Shown: positions 1 to 5,000 of the stretch, one piece after another
Position numbering within the stretch: position 1 is the first letter of the stretch
Layout of the letters: each line of letters opens with the position of its first letter
Assembly (NCBI GenBank): GCA_903884125.1
Contig: CAISDR010000240.1
Location: 1-6,563 of the forward strand
DNA: 6,563 nucleotides
Direction: 5' to 3'
Origin: an uncultured bacterium
GTDB taxonomy: Bacteria; Pseudomonadota; Alphaproteobacteria; CAISDR01
The notes under the pieces: generated by a model
The model's input: the letters and a program-made list of their open reading frames with translations, nothing else
What the model was told of the DNA's origin: nothing
The model's database searches: none
Position numbers and translations under genes: made by a program

Positions 1-773
1 CGTGCCGCACCACCGGAAAATTCGCCGCCACTCAATACCAGCGCATGCCCGCGAAGATATTTGTGACCATCTGCTTGCGGCCAGGGCCACGCACCTTGCC
101 AAAGCGACGGATCATTCTGAAAAATTCGAACACCCTGACCATCAAGAACCGCCGGAGGTATGCCGATATCGCTAACCACCACCTCACCACATTTGCCGCG
201 TGACGGATAAAGAAGGTGCGCTGGTTTTTTGCGGAAAAATGTCACCGTCAGCGCCGCCGCAGCACTTGTATTTTCTTCCGGACTGTCCCCATCACCGTTG
301 AGGCCGGATGGCATATCAACAGCGATAACATCTTTGCTGCGCCGAGACAGCGTGCGAACAATTTCCAGCGCCAGGCCATCAAGCGGTCGCGACAGGCCAG
401 TCCCGAACAGCGCATCAATCAAAAGATCAAACCGGTTCAGAAGTTCAACTTGCAGACCCAGCACCGGTCCCTGCCAACTGCTTTTATGGACGCCAGCTGC
501 ACCAGTCCACCCGTGACCGGGATCGAGCACACCAACACTTGTGATAAATCCGGCCGCCTGAAGGTAACGGGCAATGACAAACCCGTCCCCGCCATTATTG
601 CCCGGTCCTGCCAGTATCAGACAACGGCATGGGGTATGACGGCGGATTATTTCAGCGGCAACACAGCGACCGGCATTTTCCATAAGCTCGGTTTCGGAAA
701 TGCCATGATCCTGCGCCAGCCGGTCTGCGGCCCGCATCTGATCAATTGTCAAAACCTCGACAGATGGATTCAT
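1..773 (-). CDS. nnr: Bifunctional NAD(P)H-hydrate epimerase / ADP-dependent NAD(P)H-hydrate dehydratase (YjeF/Nnr), 5' part, runs off the left edge
   Basis: Repairs damaged nicotinamide cofactors. The N-terminal YjeF_N domain epimerises R- and S-NAD(P)HX, and the C-terminal ribokinase-like domain dehydrates the S form using ADP (family knowledge). I translated 257 codons by hand. Visible epimerase motifs are LMENAG (30-35), the nucleotide loop GPGNNGGDGF (56-65), IDALFGTGLSRPL (119-131, with D120 the probable catalytic aspartate), AVDMPSGLNGD (151-161), FRKKPAHLLYP (180-190) and CGEVVVSDIGIP (195-206). HKYLRGHALVLSGG (237-250) is the usual opening of the dehydratase domain, so the protein is the fused bifunctional form, and roughly its second half lies outside the window. 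The start is ATG at 773-771; a GTG directly before it (776-774) is in frame and overlaps the stop of the upstream phosphatase gene. A GGTGGG stretch shortly upstream may serve as ribosome binding site. Cytoplasmic, with no signal peptide. Family assignment is very secure. Confidence 0.95.
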   Translation of the reverse strand, partial: MNPSVEVLTIDQMRAADRLAQDHGISETELMENAGRCVAAEIIRRHTPCRCLILAGPGNNGGDGFVIARYLQAAGFITSVGVLDPGHGWTGAAGVHKSSWQGPVLGLQVELLNRFDLLIDALFGTGLSRPLDGLALEIVRTLSRRSKDVIAVDMPSGLNGDGDSPEENTSAAAALTVTFFRKKPAHLLYPSRGKCGEVVVSDIGIPPAVLDGQGVRIFQNDPSLWQGAWPWPQADGHKYLRGHALVLSGGEFSGGAA

Positions 774-775
774 CA

Positions 776-1324
776 CTAGCCCACCACGCTGGCCCGCTCC
801 GCACCTTTTTCAACAAGGCCAAGACGCTGACCATCGCTTTCAAAAATCGTCACCGACGCATTGTCAGGGGTAAAGCAGGTCACCCGATCATCGCCCAGGG
901 CCGAACCCAGTGCCACATTGATAGCAACAAAATGCGAAAAAATGATCGTATCCTGTGTGAGCGCATTAAGATAGGCGATCACCTGTTCGCGCCAGCGAAT
1001 TGAATCCGCACCGGCCTGTGACCAGGTACCAACCATAATCTTGCGCAGCCAGGCGGTGCGTGCCGAAAGATCCTGGGTGGGAGACGGAATTTCTGCAACT
1101 GCCGTTTCAATCACCACAGGCCGGTGCCAGATACGCTCCAGCGCGGATGCCGTCTCGCGCGCACGGGCAAGCGGTGATGAGACCAGATTCACGGGGGCCA
1201 GTTTTGCAAGCCGTTCCGCGGTCACCGCTGCCTGACTGCGGCCGAGATCGCTGAGACCCGGATCGAGATGTCCGTCAAAGCCGGCTGCCGCCTCGCCATG
1301 ACGAACCATATAAAGTCGCGGCAT
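776..1324 (-). CDS. Histidine phosphatase family protein (phosphoglycerate-mutase-like / SixA-like), about 182 aa
   Basis: Small cytoplasmic phosphatase of the histidine phosphatase (branch 1) superfamily, which acts through a phosphohistidine intermediate. Numbering from the chosen start: the signature RHGE is at 8-11 with nucleophile His9; SSPLARARET at 49-58 supplies the phosphate-binding arginines; Glu78 in the AEIPSP segment is a likely acid/base; FSHF (129-132) gives the second catalytic histidine, His131; PDNASVTIF near the C-terminus is also usual for the family. The length is normal for the short members (SixA, CobC, GpmB-like). The substrate cannot be told from sequence: phosphoprotein, sugar phosphate and nucleotide phosphate are all possible. 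I chose the ATG at 1324 because a GGGGG run lies just upstream and relatives usually begin M-x-x-L-Y-x-V-R-H-G. An in-frame ATG at 1339 would add five residues (MIGGQ) but has only AAAGAA abutting it. It lies 36 bases after the thiolase-like gene, and its TAG stop almost touches the nnr start, suggesting cotranscription and translational coupling. Confidence 0.9.
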   Translation of the reverse strand: MPRLYMVRHGEAAAGFDGHLDPGLSDLGRSQAAVTAERLAKLAPVNLVSSPLARARETASALERIWHRPVVIETAVAEIPSPTQDLSARTAWLRKIMVGTWSQAGADSIRWREQVIAYLNALTQDTIIFSHFVAINVALGSALGDDRVTCFTPDNASVTIFESDGQRLGLVEKGAERASVVG

Positions 1325-1360
1325 CTGGCCCCCAATCATTTCTTTGTTGGAAAAGTTCAG

Positions 1361-2908
1361 CTATTCGAAAGTAAAAATATTGTGTCGCTCGCCCTGGGTT
1401 ACCTGCCCCGGACGCCCAAGCATCTCTTCGCTTTCCATGCGATCCAGCAGGTCGCTTGATTTTTCGACCAGACTTAAAAACCGGCAGTCGTCCGAAGACT
1501 GCCGCCCGACCACAATGCCGAAAGTATCGCCAGTCGGCGTGTGAACGACGGTGTAGGACTCGACGGTGCCTGCCCCTTTTGGTGTCAGGGTAAGCTTCGG
1601 GCGCACCATCTGGTCGATTTCCGACTGATAGGCCGACGGTGTTTCACGCTGCCAGTTGCCTTCAACCGGTGTGGTCGAATAAATGCCCATGGAATGTTTG
1701 GTCACATACCAGCCATTTGCCGTGACGAGACCAAAACTTTTCGGTCCGGCGCGCAGCTTTTCGACCATGGTTGCAATTGAGTGCAGCACGTAATTATTGC
1801 CCGGTCCGCCAAAATACGGCAGACCACCGGTAACGGTCAGCGGCCGTGGATCATCCTCGCTGATCCCGATTTCCGCGGCACCGATTTCGACCGCAGACGG
1901 AAAACACGAATACAGATCAATAAAATCCATCTGGGCCGGTGTCTTGCCGGCCATATCAAATGCCTTGCGCGCGATCGTGCGGATGGCAGGTGAAGAGTGC
2001 AGGTTGACCCGCTCTGAAACATTCCAGATGTCATAGGCATCGCCACAGCCGTGCAGGAACACCCATCGTTCCGGTGCTATGCCCATACGTCTGGCTTCAC
2101 CGACCGAGGTCATGATAAGGGCCGCAGCCATATCCACGACAATCATTGCATTCAAAAGCTTTGTGTATGGAAAACCCACCATGCGGTTTCGCTCGGAGAC
2201 AAATGCCAGTTCTTCGGCGGTGCGGGCTTTTGGAAACCATGCGTGCGGATTTTTTGCTGCCACTTCGGTGAAGGGCGCAAACAGTTTTCCCATGGCCAGT
2301 TGATGATCGGTAATTGAACGTCCGCGGGCGCCGCGAATGGCGTTTTCAAAAAGCGGATAGACATTGGTTGGCAGATGCATCTGGTGGGCGCGTTCATAGG
2401 GTGAATTGCCCGGCTTGTCGACGCCAATTGAAATCGGATCGGTACCCAGATCTTCCTGCCAGTCGATGGCAATGCCCTGTTTGGCAGAGGACACCATTGT
2501 ATCCAATGCCTCACCAGCGGCGATCAAAGCGCAGGTGACTTCGCCACGGGCAATTTTTTCAGCAAAATGATTGACCAGATATTGGGGCGTATTGCCGCCA
2601 ACCGTTGAATAGTAAGCTTCACGCGGTGCCGCCCCGATACGTTTTGCCAGTGAACGGGGCGGATCGCGATATGTCGCCAGTTTGAACCGCGCCCCTTCGG
2701 TGGAATCGGAAATGGAACGCACGACCGCGATCACATCGATCAGATCAACAGGTGACTTTGCCAGACCCGTATCAGCCAGCGCGAGCTGCGTTGCCTTGGT
2801 CATCAGGTCCATGGGTGAAAGTGCGGATTGCGGCGGCACACCCTTTTGCGTCAGTTGACCCACGCCAACCAGAATCGGCGTTAAATCGTTGATCTTTGAC
2901 ATGTCCAT
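1361..2908 (-). CDS. Thiolase-like protein, TLP1 / 'acetyl-CoA acetyltransferase' family, with extra C-terminal domain; catalytic Cys motif absent, 515 aa
   Basis: Thiolase-fold protein of the SCP2-thiolase-like type. The N-terminal half opens with TPILVGVGQLTQ (10-21), a usual first strand of these proteins, and the second half contains DFIDLYSCFPSAVEI (328-342), matching the region of the thiolase HDCF motif. After about residue 410 there is a further domain of about 100 residues (YSTTPVEGNW to the end), which fits the additional C-terminal domain known in mycobacterial TLP1. Where true thiolases have the nucleophile Cys-x-Ser-Gly, this protein reads TVGGNTPQ (102-109) without a cysteine. 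HDCF is YSCF (333-336), and the last motif reads NGWYVTKHSMG (398-408), also without its cysteine. Ordinary thiolysis or Claisen condensation is therefore doubtful (inference); CoA-ester binding remains plausible. The ATG at 2908 is chosen because AGGGA lies 7 bases upstream; the longer frame begins with TTG at 2983 overlapping the aminotransferase stop and has a non-protein-like N-terminus. A second ATG at 2902 is possible. Substrate unknown. Confidence 0.88.
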   Translation of the reverse strand: MDMSKINDLTPILVGVGQLTQKGVPPQSALSPMDLMTKATQLALADTGLAKSPVDLIDVIAVVRSISDSTEGARFKLATYRDPPRSLAKRIGAAPREAYYSTVGGNTPQYLVNHFAEKIARGEVTCALIAAGEALDTMVSSAKQGIAIDWQEDLGTDPISIGVDKPGNSPYERAHQMHLPTNVYPLFENAIRGARGRSITDHQLAMGKLFAPFTEVAAKNPHAWFPKARTAEELAFVSERNRMVGFPYTKLLNAMIVVDMAAALIMTSVGEARRMGIAPERWVFLHGCGDAYDIWNVSERVNLHSSPAIRTIARKAFDMAGKTPAQMDFIDLYSCFPSAVEIGAAEIGISEDDPRPLTVTGGLPYFGGPGNNYVLHSIATMVEKLRAGPKSFGLVTANGWYVTKHSMGIYSTTPVEGNWQRETPSAYQSEIDQMVRPKLTLTPKGAGTVESYTVVHTPTGDTFGIVVGRQSSDDCRFLSLVEKSSDLLDRMESEEMLGRPGQVTQGERHNIFTFE

Positions 2909-2979
2909 CCCGTTTCCCTTTTCAACCCATGAATTCATTTTCTGGTTCATAAAGGGCTTAGGATGCGGGGGGCAATTGG

Positions 2980-4143
2980 TCAAGCGGGGATAAGGGCCCG
3001 CTTCAACCGCTCGATCGCATTGTCGAGAACGTCAAACTGTTTTGAAAAACAAAAGCGCAAAAGGTGTTGCGGACCATCAACCTCATAGAATGCCGAAAGC
3101 GGGATCGCCACCACGCCTGCCTTTTTTGCAAGTTCAACCGCAAATTCGCTGTCATTCTTAACACCTTTGCCGGAAAGGTCGACGACCAGAAAATAAGTGC
3201 CCTTTGCGGGCAAAGGATGGAATCCCGCTGCGACAAGTCCCTGGGCCAGACGGTCGCGTTTGGCCCCCAGGTCATTGCCCAATTGCGCATAATAGTCATC
3301 AGGCTGTTCCAGACCATGGGCCACGGCCAGCTGCAGGGCCGGTGGCGTTGTAAACGTCAAAAACTGATGGGCTTTGGCCATTAGACCAATCAGTTGTGCA
3401 GGACCAGACGCATAGCCGACTTTCCATCCGGTCAGCGAAAAAGTCTTTCCCGCAGATGCAATACGCACACACCGTTCGCCCATGCCGGGTAGCGTCATCA
3501 GCGGCACATGGCTTGCTCCGGGAAAAATGATGTGCTCGTAAACCTCGTCGCAGATGACACGCAGATCATTGGCCTGGGCTACCACAGCGATCATTTCAAG
3601 TTCATCGCGACCAAATACTTTGCCGATTGGGTTCATCGGTGAATTCAGGATCAGAACGCGGGTCTTCGCATTGCAAAGAGCCTCAAGCCGTGTTTGATCA
3701 AGTCGCCATTCTGGGGCTTCAAGACGCAAAAAGCGCGGGGTCGCGCCAACAAGGCGGATAATCGGCGCATAGGAATCATAGGCCGGTTCGATCACAATTG
3801 CTTCATCACCGGGGTTCAAAAAGCCAAACAGCGCAGCGGCCAGCGCCTCGGTTGCCCCGGATGTTACCAGTACCTGACTGCCTGGATCGAAATTCAGGCC
3901 ATAGAAACGCCTGTCATGGGCGGCAACCGCTTCGCGCAGCGCCAAAAGTCCGGCCATGGGGGGATATTGGCTTGGCCCTGCCAGAATATACTCGGCGGCT
4001 TTTTGTCTAAGAAAGGCGGGACCTTCGTCATCCGGAAACCCCTGGCCCAAATTAACAGAGCCCGTTTCCGCCGCCAGTGCTGACATGGTGGTAAAGATTG
4101 TGGTCGGCAACTGGCCAAGCAGTTTGCTTCCAACAGGCGCCAT
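2980..4143 (-). CDS. PLP-dependent class I/II aminotransferase (kynurenine/methionine aminotransferase-like), 387 aa
   Basis: Fold-type I aminotransferase that moves an amino group from an amino acid to a 2-oxo acid. Motifs in order: NLGQGFPDDEGP (31-42), typical of the KAT/YbdL-like group; SGATEAL (95-101), which binds the PLP phosphate; EPAYDSY (119-125), with the ring-stacking aromatic residue Y123; NSPMNPIGKVF (167-177), with N171; CDEVYEHI (198-205), with D199 pairing with the pyridine nitrogen and Y202; SAGKTFSLTGWKVGY (230-244), with Schiff-base lysine K233; and LLRFCFSK (361-368), with R363 binding the substrate carboxylate. All catalytic residues are intact and the length is normal. 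The sequence resembles kynurenine-oxoglutarate, glutamine and methionine transaminases and succinyldiaminopimelate aminotransferase-like annotations, so the amino acid used cannot be fixed. ATG at 4143 is preferred; a longer frame begins with TTG at 4191 and adds 16 atypical residues. The gene is divergent from glnB, and first in the leftward gene run, 71 bases before the thiolase-like gene. Confidence 0.93.
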   Translation of the reverse strand: MAPVGSKLLGQLPTTIFTTMSALAAETGSVNLGQGFPDDEGPAFLRQKAAEYILAGPSQYPPMAGLLALREAVAAHDRRFYGLNFDPGSQVLVTSGATEALAAALFGFLNPGDEAIVIEPAYDSYAPIIRLVGATPRFLRLEAPEWRLDQTRLEALCNAKTRVLILNSPMNPIGKVFGRDELEMIAVVAQANDLRVICDEVYEHIIFPGASHVPLMTLPGMGERCVRIASAGKTFSLTGWKVGYASGPAQLIGLMAKAHQFLTFTTPPALQLAVAHGLEQPDDYYAQLGNDLGAKRDRLAQGLVAAGFHPLPAKGTYFLVVDLSGKGVKNDSEFAVELAKKAGVVAIPLSAFYEVDGPQHLLRFCFSKQFDVLDNAIERLKRALIPA

Positions 4144-4200
4144 CGTTTCACCCAAGCTCGCTTTGACCCGCCAAATCCAAGGTAGCCCCAACTTGGCCTA

Positions 4201-4223
4201 TCGGCTTTGAAGCAGCAAGCCGA
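4201..4223. repeat. Perfect 7-bp inverted repeat, 9-base loop, upstream of the aminotransferase gene
   Basis: TCGGCTT (4201-4207) and AAGCCGA (4217-4223) are exact reverse complements. There is no T-tract after it in the leftward direction, so it does not look like a terminator. It lies 58-80 bases before the aminotransferase ATG and may be a leader hairpin or an operator; chance cannot be excluded. Confidence 0.35.
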
Positions 4224-4225
4224 AA

Positions 4226-4242
4226 AGGTGAACAGGCCACCT
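4226..4242. repeat. 17-bp dyad AGGTG-N7-CACCT
   Basis: AGGTG (4226-4230) and CACCT (4238-4242) are exact reverse complements with a 7-base centre. The length and form suit a dimeric regulator. The arm order is the inverse of the usual NtrC site (GCACC...GGTGC), so I do not call it an NtrC site. Short arms make chance quite possible. Confidence 0.25.
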
Positions 4243-4273
4243 CCCCTAATACGTTTGCTTAAAAATGTCCCAT

Positions 4274-4312
4274 TTGCCTATTTTTTAATCTATTTATTGC
4301 CTGTTTTTTGAT
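4274..4312. repeat. Pair of 16-bp direct repeats, 23 bp apart, upstream of the sigma-54 promoter
   Basis: TTGCCTATTTTTTAAT (4274-4289) and TTGCCTGTTTTTTGAT (4297-4312) agree at 14 of 16 positions; both differences are purine changes (A/G). The 23-bp offset is about two helical turns, which would put both copies on the same DNA face. A weaker related start (TTGCTT) occurs at 4255. They may be binding sites of a regulator, or a duplicated bendable tract. Confidence 0.5.
4287..4299 (+). promoter_or_regulatory. IHF-like binding site
   Basis: AATCTATTTATTG matches the IHF consensus WATCAANNNNTTR at all but one defined position (T for A at the fifth base). It lies about 56 bases before the sigma-54 -24 element, within the spacing in which IHF usually bends DNA to bring a remote activator to RNA polymerase. 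The consensus is loose and the region AT-rich, so the call rests mainly on position. Confidence 0.35.
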
Positions 4313-4329
4313 GGCTTAAATCCGGCATC

Positions 4330-4463
4330 CCTTTGGTATGGGCCATACACGTTCTGGCACGCCATATGCTTAGGGAACGGATAAGCAATCTGCCTGCCCG
4401 AAGACCAAAGCGATTTGGGACGGTTCAGGAAGCGTGCAATCGGTCATATAGACCTTTGGTATG
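4330..4463. repeat. Exact 11-bp direct repeat flanking the sigma-54 promoter
   Basis: CCTTTGGTATG occurs at 4330-4340 and again at 4453-4463, 123 bases apart. The first copy ends 14 bases before the -24 element, the second lies in the predicted leader. Meaning unknown; a repeat of this length in so short a region is somewhat unlikely by chance but not decisive. Confidence 0.4.
4355..4370 (+). promoter_or_regulatory. Sigma-54 (RpoN) promoter of glnB-glnA
   Basis: TGGCACGCCATATGCT matches the sigma-54 consensus TGGCACGNNNNTTGCW at every defined base except one (A for T in the -12 block). The invariant GG (4356-4357) and GC (4368-4369) have the required 10-base spacing. It predicts a transcript start near 4381 and a leader of about 200 bases before glnB. 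Sigma-54 promoters need an enhancer-binding activator; for glnBA this would be NtrC, which fits induction under low nitrogen, though no NtrC site was recognised. Confidence 0.8.
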
Positions 4464-4569
4464 CCCTGACGGTCTTTGTCGTCTGGACGTATTTCTGGGC
4501 TGGAACCGATGACAGGAGACCATTCAATCATGCCAGATCCCGACTTTGGGGCCTGGCTGGCAGGAATAG

Positions 4570-4575
4570 GGAGGC
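4570..4575 (+). promoter_or_regulatory. Ribosome binding site deciding the glnB start
   Basis: GGAGGC, part of the purine run AGGGAGG, lies a few bases before the ATG at 4578. It is close to a perfect anti-16S match at good spacing, and supports the 112-residue PII protein rather than the longer in-frame starts upstream (4530, 4509, TTG 4476). Confidence 0.8.
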
Positions 4576-4577
4576 CA

Positions 4578-4916
4578 ATGAAAAAGATCGAGGCAATCAT
4601 TAAGCCCTTCAAGCTTGATGAAGTGAAAGAGGCCCTTTCGGAAGTGGGTCTTAAGGGGATAACCGTAACCGAGGCCAAGGGATTTGGCCGGCAGAAAGGT
4701 CATACCGAACTTTATCGTGGTGCCGAATATGTCGTCGACTTCCTGCCAAAGGTGAAAATTGAAGTCGTTCTGGAAGATGCGCAGGTTGAACAGGCGATTG
4801 ACGCCATCGTTCAGGCTGCGCGGACAGGACGCATCGGCGACGGAAAGATTTTTGTATCAACCGTCGAAGAGGTGGTACGAATTCGCACCGGCGAAACCGG
4901 TGCCGAGGCGATCTAG
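4578..4916 (+). CDS. glnB: Nitrogen regulatory protein PII (GlnB), 112 aa
   Basis: Trimeric signal protein that reads 2-oxoglutarate and ATP/ADP and relays nitrogen status to partners such as NtrB and the GlnA adenylyltransferase GlnE. From the ATG at 4578 the length is exactly the family standard of 112. Visible: the N-terminal strand MKKIEAIIKPFKLDEVKEAL, K40 and Q39 in GRQKGHTELYRGAEY (37-51), with Tyr51 at the T-loop tip as the uridylylation site, and the B-loop TGRIGDGKIFV (83-93), which binds the nucleotide phosphates. The C-terminal VRIRTGE (100-106) is also typical. It could be named GlnK, but linkage to glnA and absence of amtB favour GlnB. It sits behind a sigma-54 promoter and is followed after 84 bases by glnA, so the two are probably cotranscribed. 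An in-frame upstream ATG at 4530 could add 16 residues, but the ribosome binding site favours 4578. Confidence 0.97.
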   Translation: MKKIEAIIKPFKLDEVKEALSEVGLKGITVTEAKGFGRQKGHTELYRGAEYVVDFLPKVKIEVVLEDAQVEQAIDAIVQAARTGRIGDGKIFVSTVEEVVRIRTGETGAEAI

Positions 4917-4948
4917 TCGCCCTGTTTGTAAACTGTCTATCGTGTCTG

Positions 4949-4972
4949 CCCGTGGAAGCGGGTTTTAATTTT
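4949..4972 (+). terminator. Short intergenic hairpin with T-tract between glnB and glnA (possible attenuator)
   Basis: CCCGT (4949-4953) and GCGGG (4958-4962) can pair (four GC pairs and one G-U) around a GGAA loop, which is a GNRA-type tetraloop; TTTTAATTTT follows at 4963-4972. This is the shape of a weak rho-independent terminator. It lies 32 bases after the glnB stop and 28 bases before the glnA ATG, so it may let only part of the transcripts into glnA, or mark a processed 3' end of a glnB-only message. The stem is short, and strength cannot be judged by eye. Confidence 0.45.
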
Positions 4973-5000
4973 GTCTGTCAACCAGCATAGGGATTGGGTC

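Larger units (their letters stand above)
4144..4577. promoter_or_regulatory. Divergent control region between the aminotransferase gene and glnB
   Basis: This 434-base stretch has no convincing gene. The open frames crossing it are an in-frame extension upstream of glnB and shadows of other genes. The part from about 4250 to 4320 is clearly richer in A and T than its surroundings and carries T-runs, as expected of a bendable promoter upstream region. It contains two dyads near the aminotransferase (4201-4223, 4226-4242), two direct repeats (4274-4289, 4297-4312), an IHF-like site (4287-4299), a sigma-54 promoter (4355-4370), and a leader of about 200 bases before glnB. No NtrC-type dyad (GCAC...GTGC) was found by eye, and no convincing sigma-70 promoter could be chosen for either direction. 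Confidence 0.75.

Noticed and set aside
216..779. Plus-strand open frames of 187 aa and 95 aa over the left end
   Set aside because: They are antisense shadows of nnr, whose minus-strand translation shows every expected YjeF motif; the plus-strand products look like no protein family.
2909..2983. Extended start of the thiolase-like gene at TTG 2983
   Set aside because: The added residues (MTNCPPHPKP...) are not protein-like for this family, and ATG 2908 has a good ribosome binding site.
4144..4191. Extended start of the aminotransferase at TTG 4191
   Set aside because: It adds 16 unusual residues; ATG 4143 gives the normal family N-terminus and has GGGTGA shortly upstream.
4255..4284. TTGCTT-N18-TATTTT as a sigma-70 promoter for glnB
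   Set aside because: The -35 block matches at only three positions and the region is AT-rich, so such matches are expected by chance.
4442..4475. GGTC / GACC / GGTC segments in the glnB leader that could form alternative hairpins (riboswitch-like)
   Set aside because: The stems are only 4-5 bp, no known riboswitch core is visible, and such pairings are frequent by chance.
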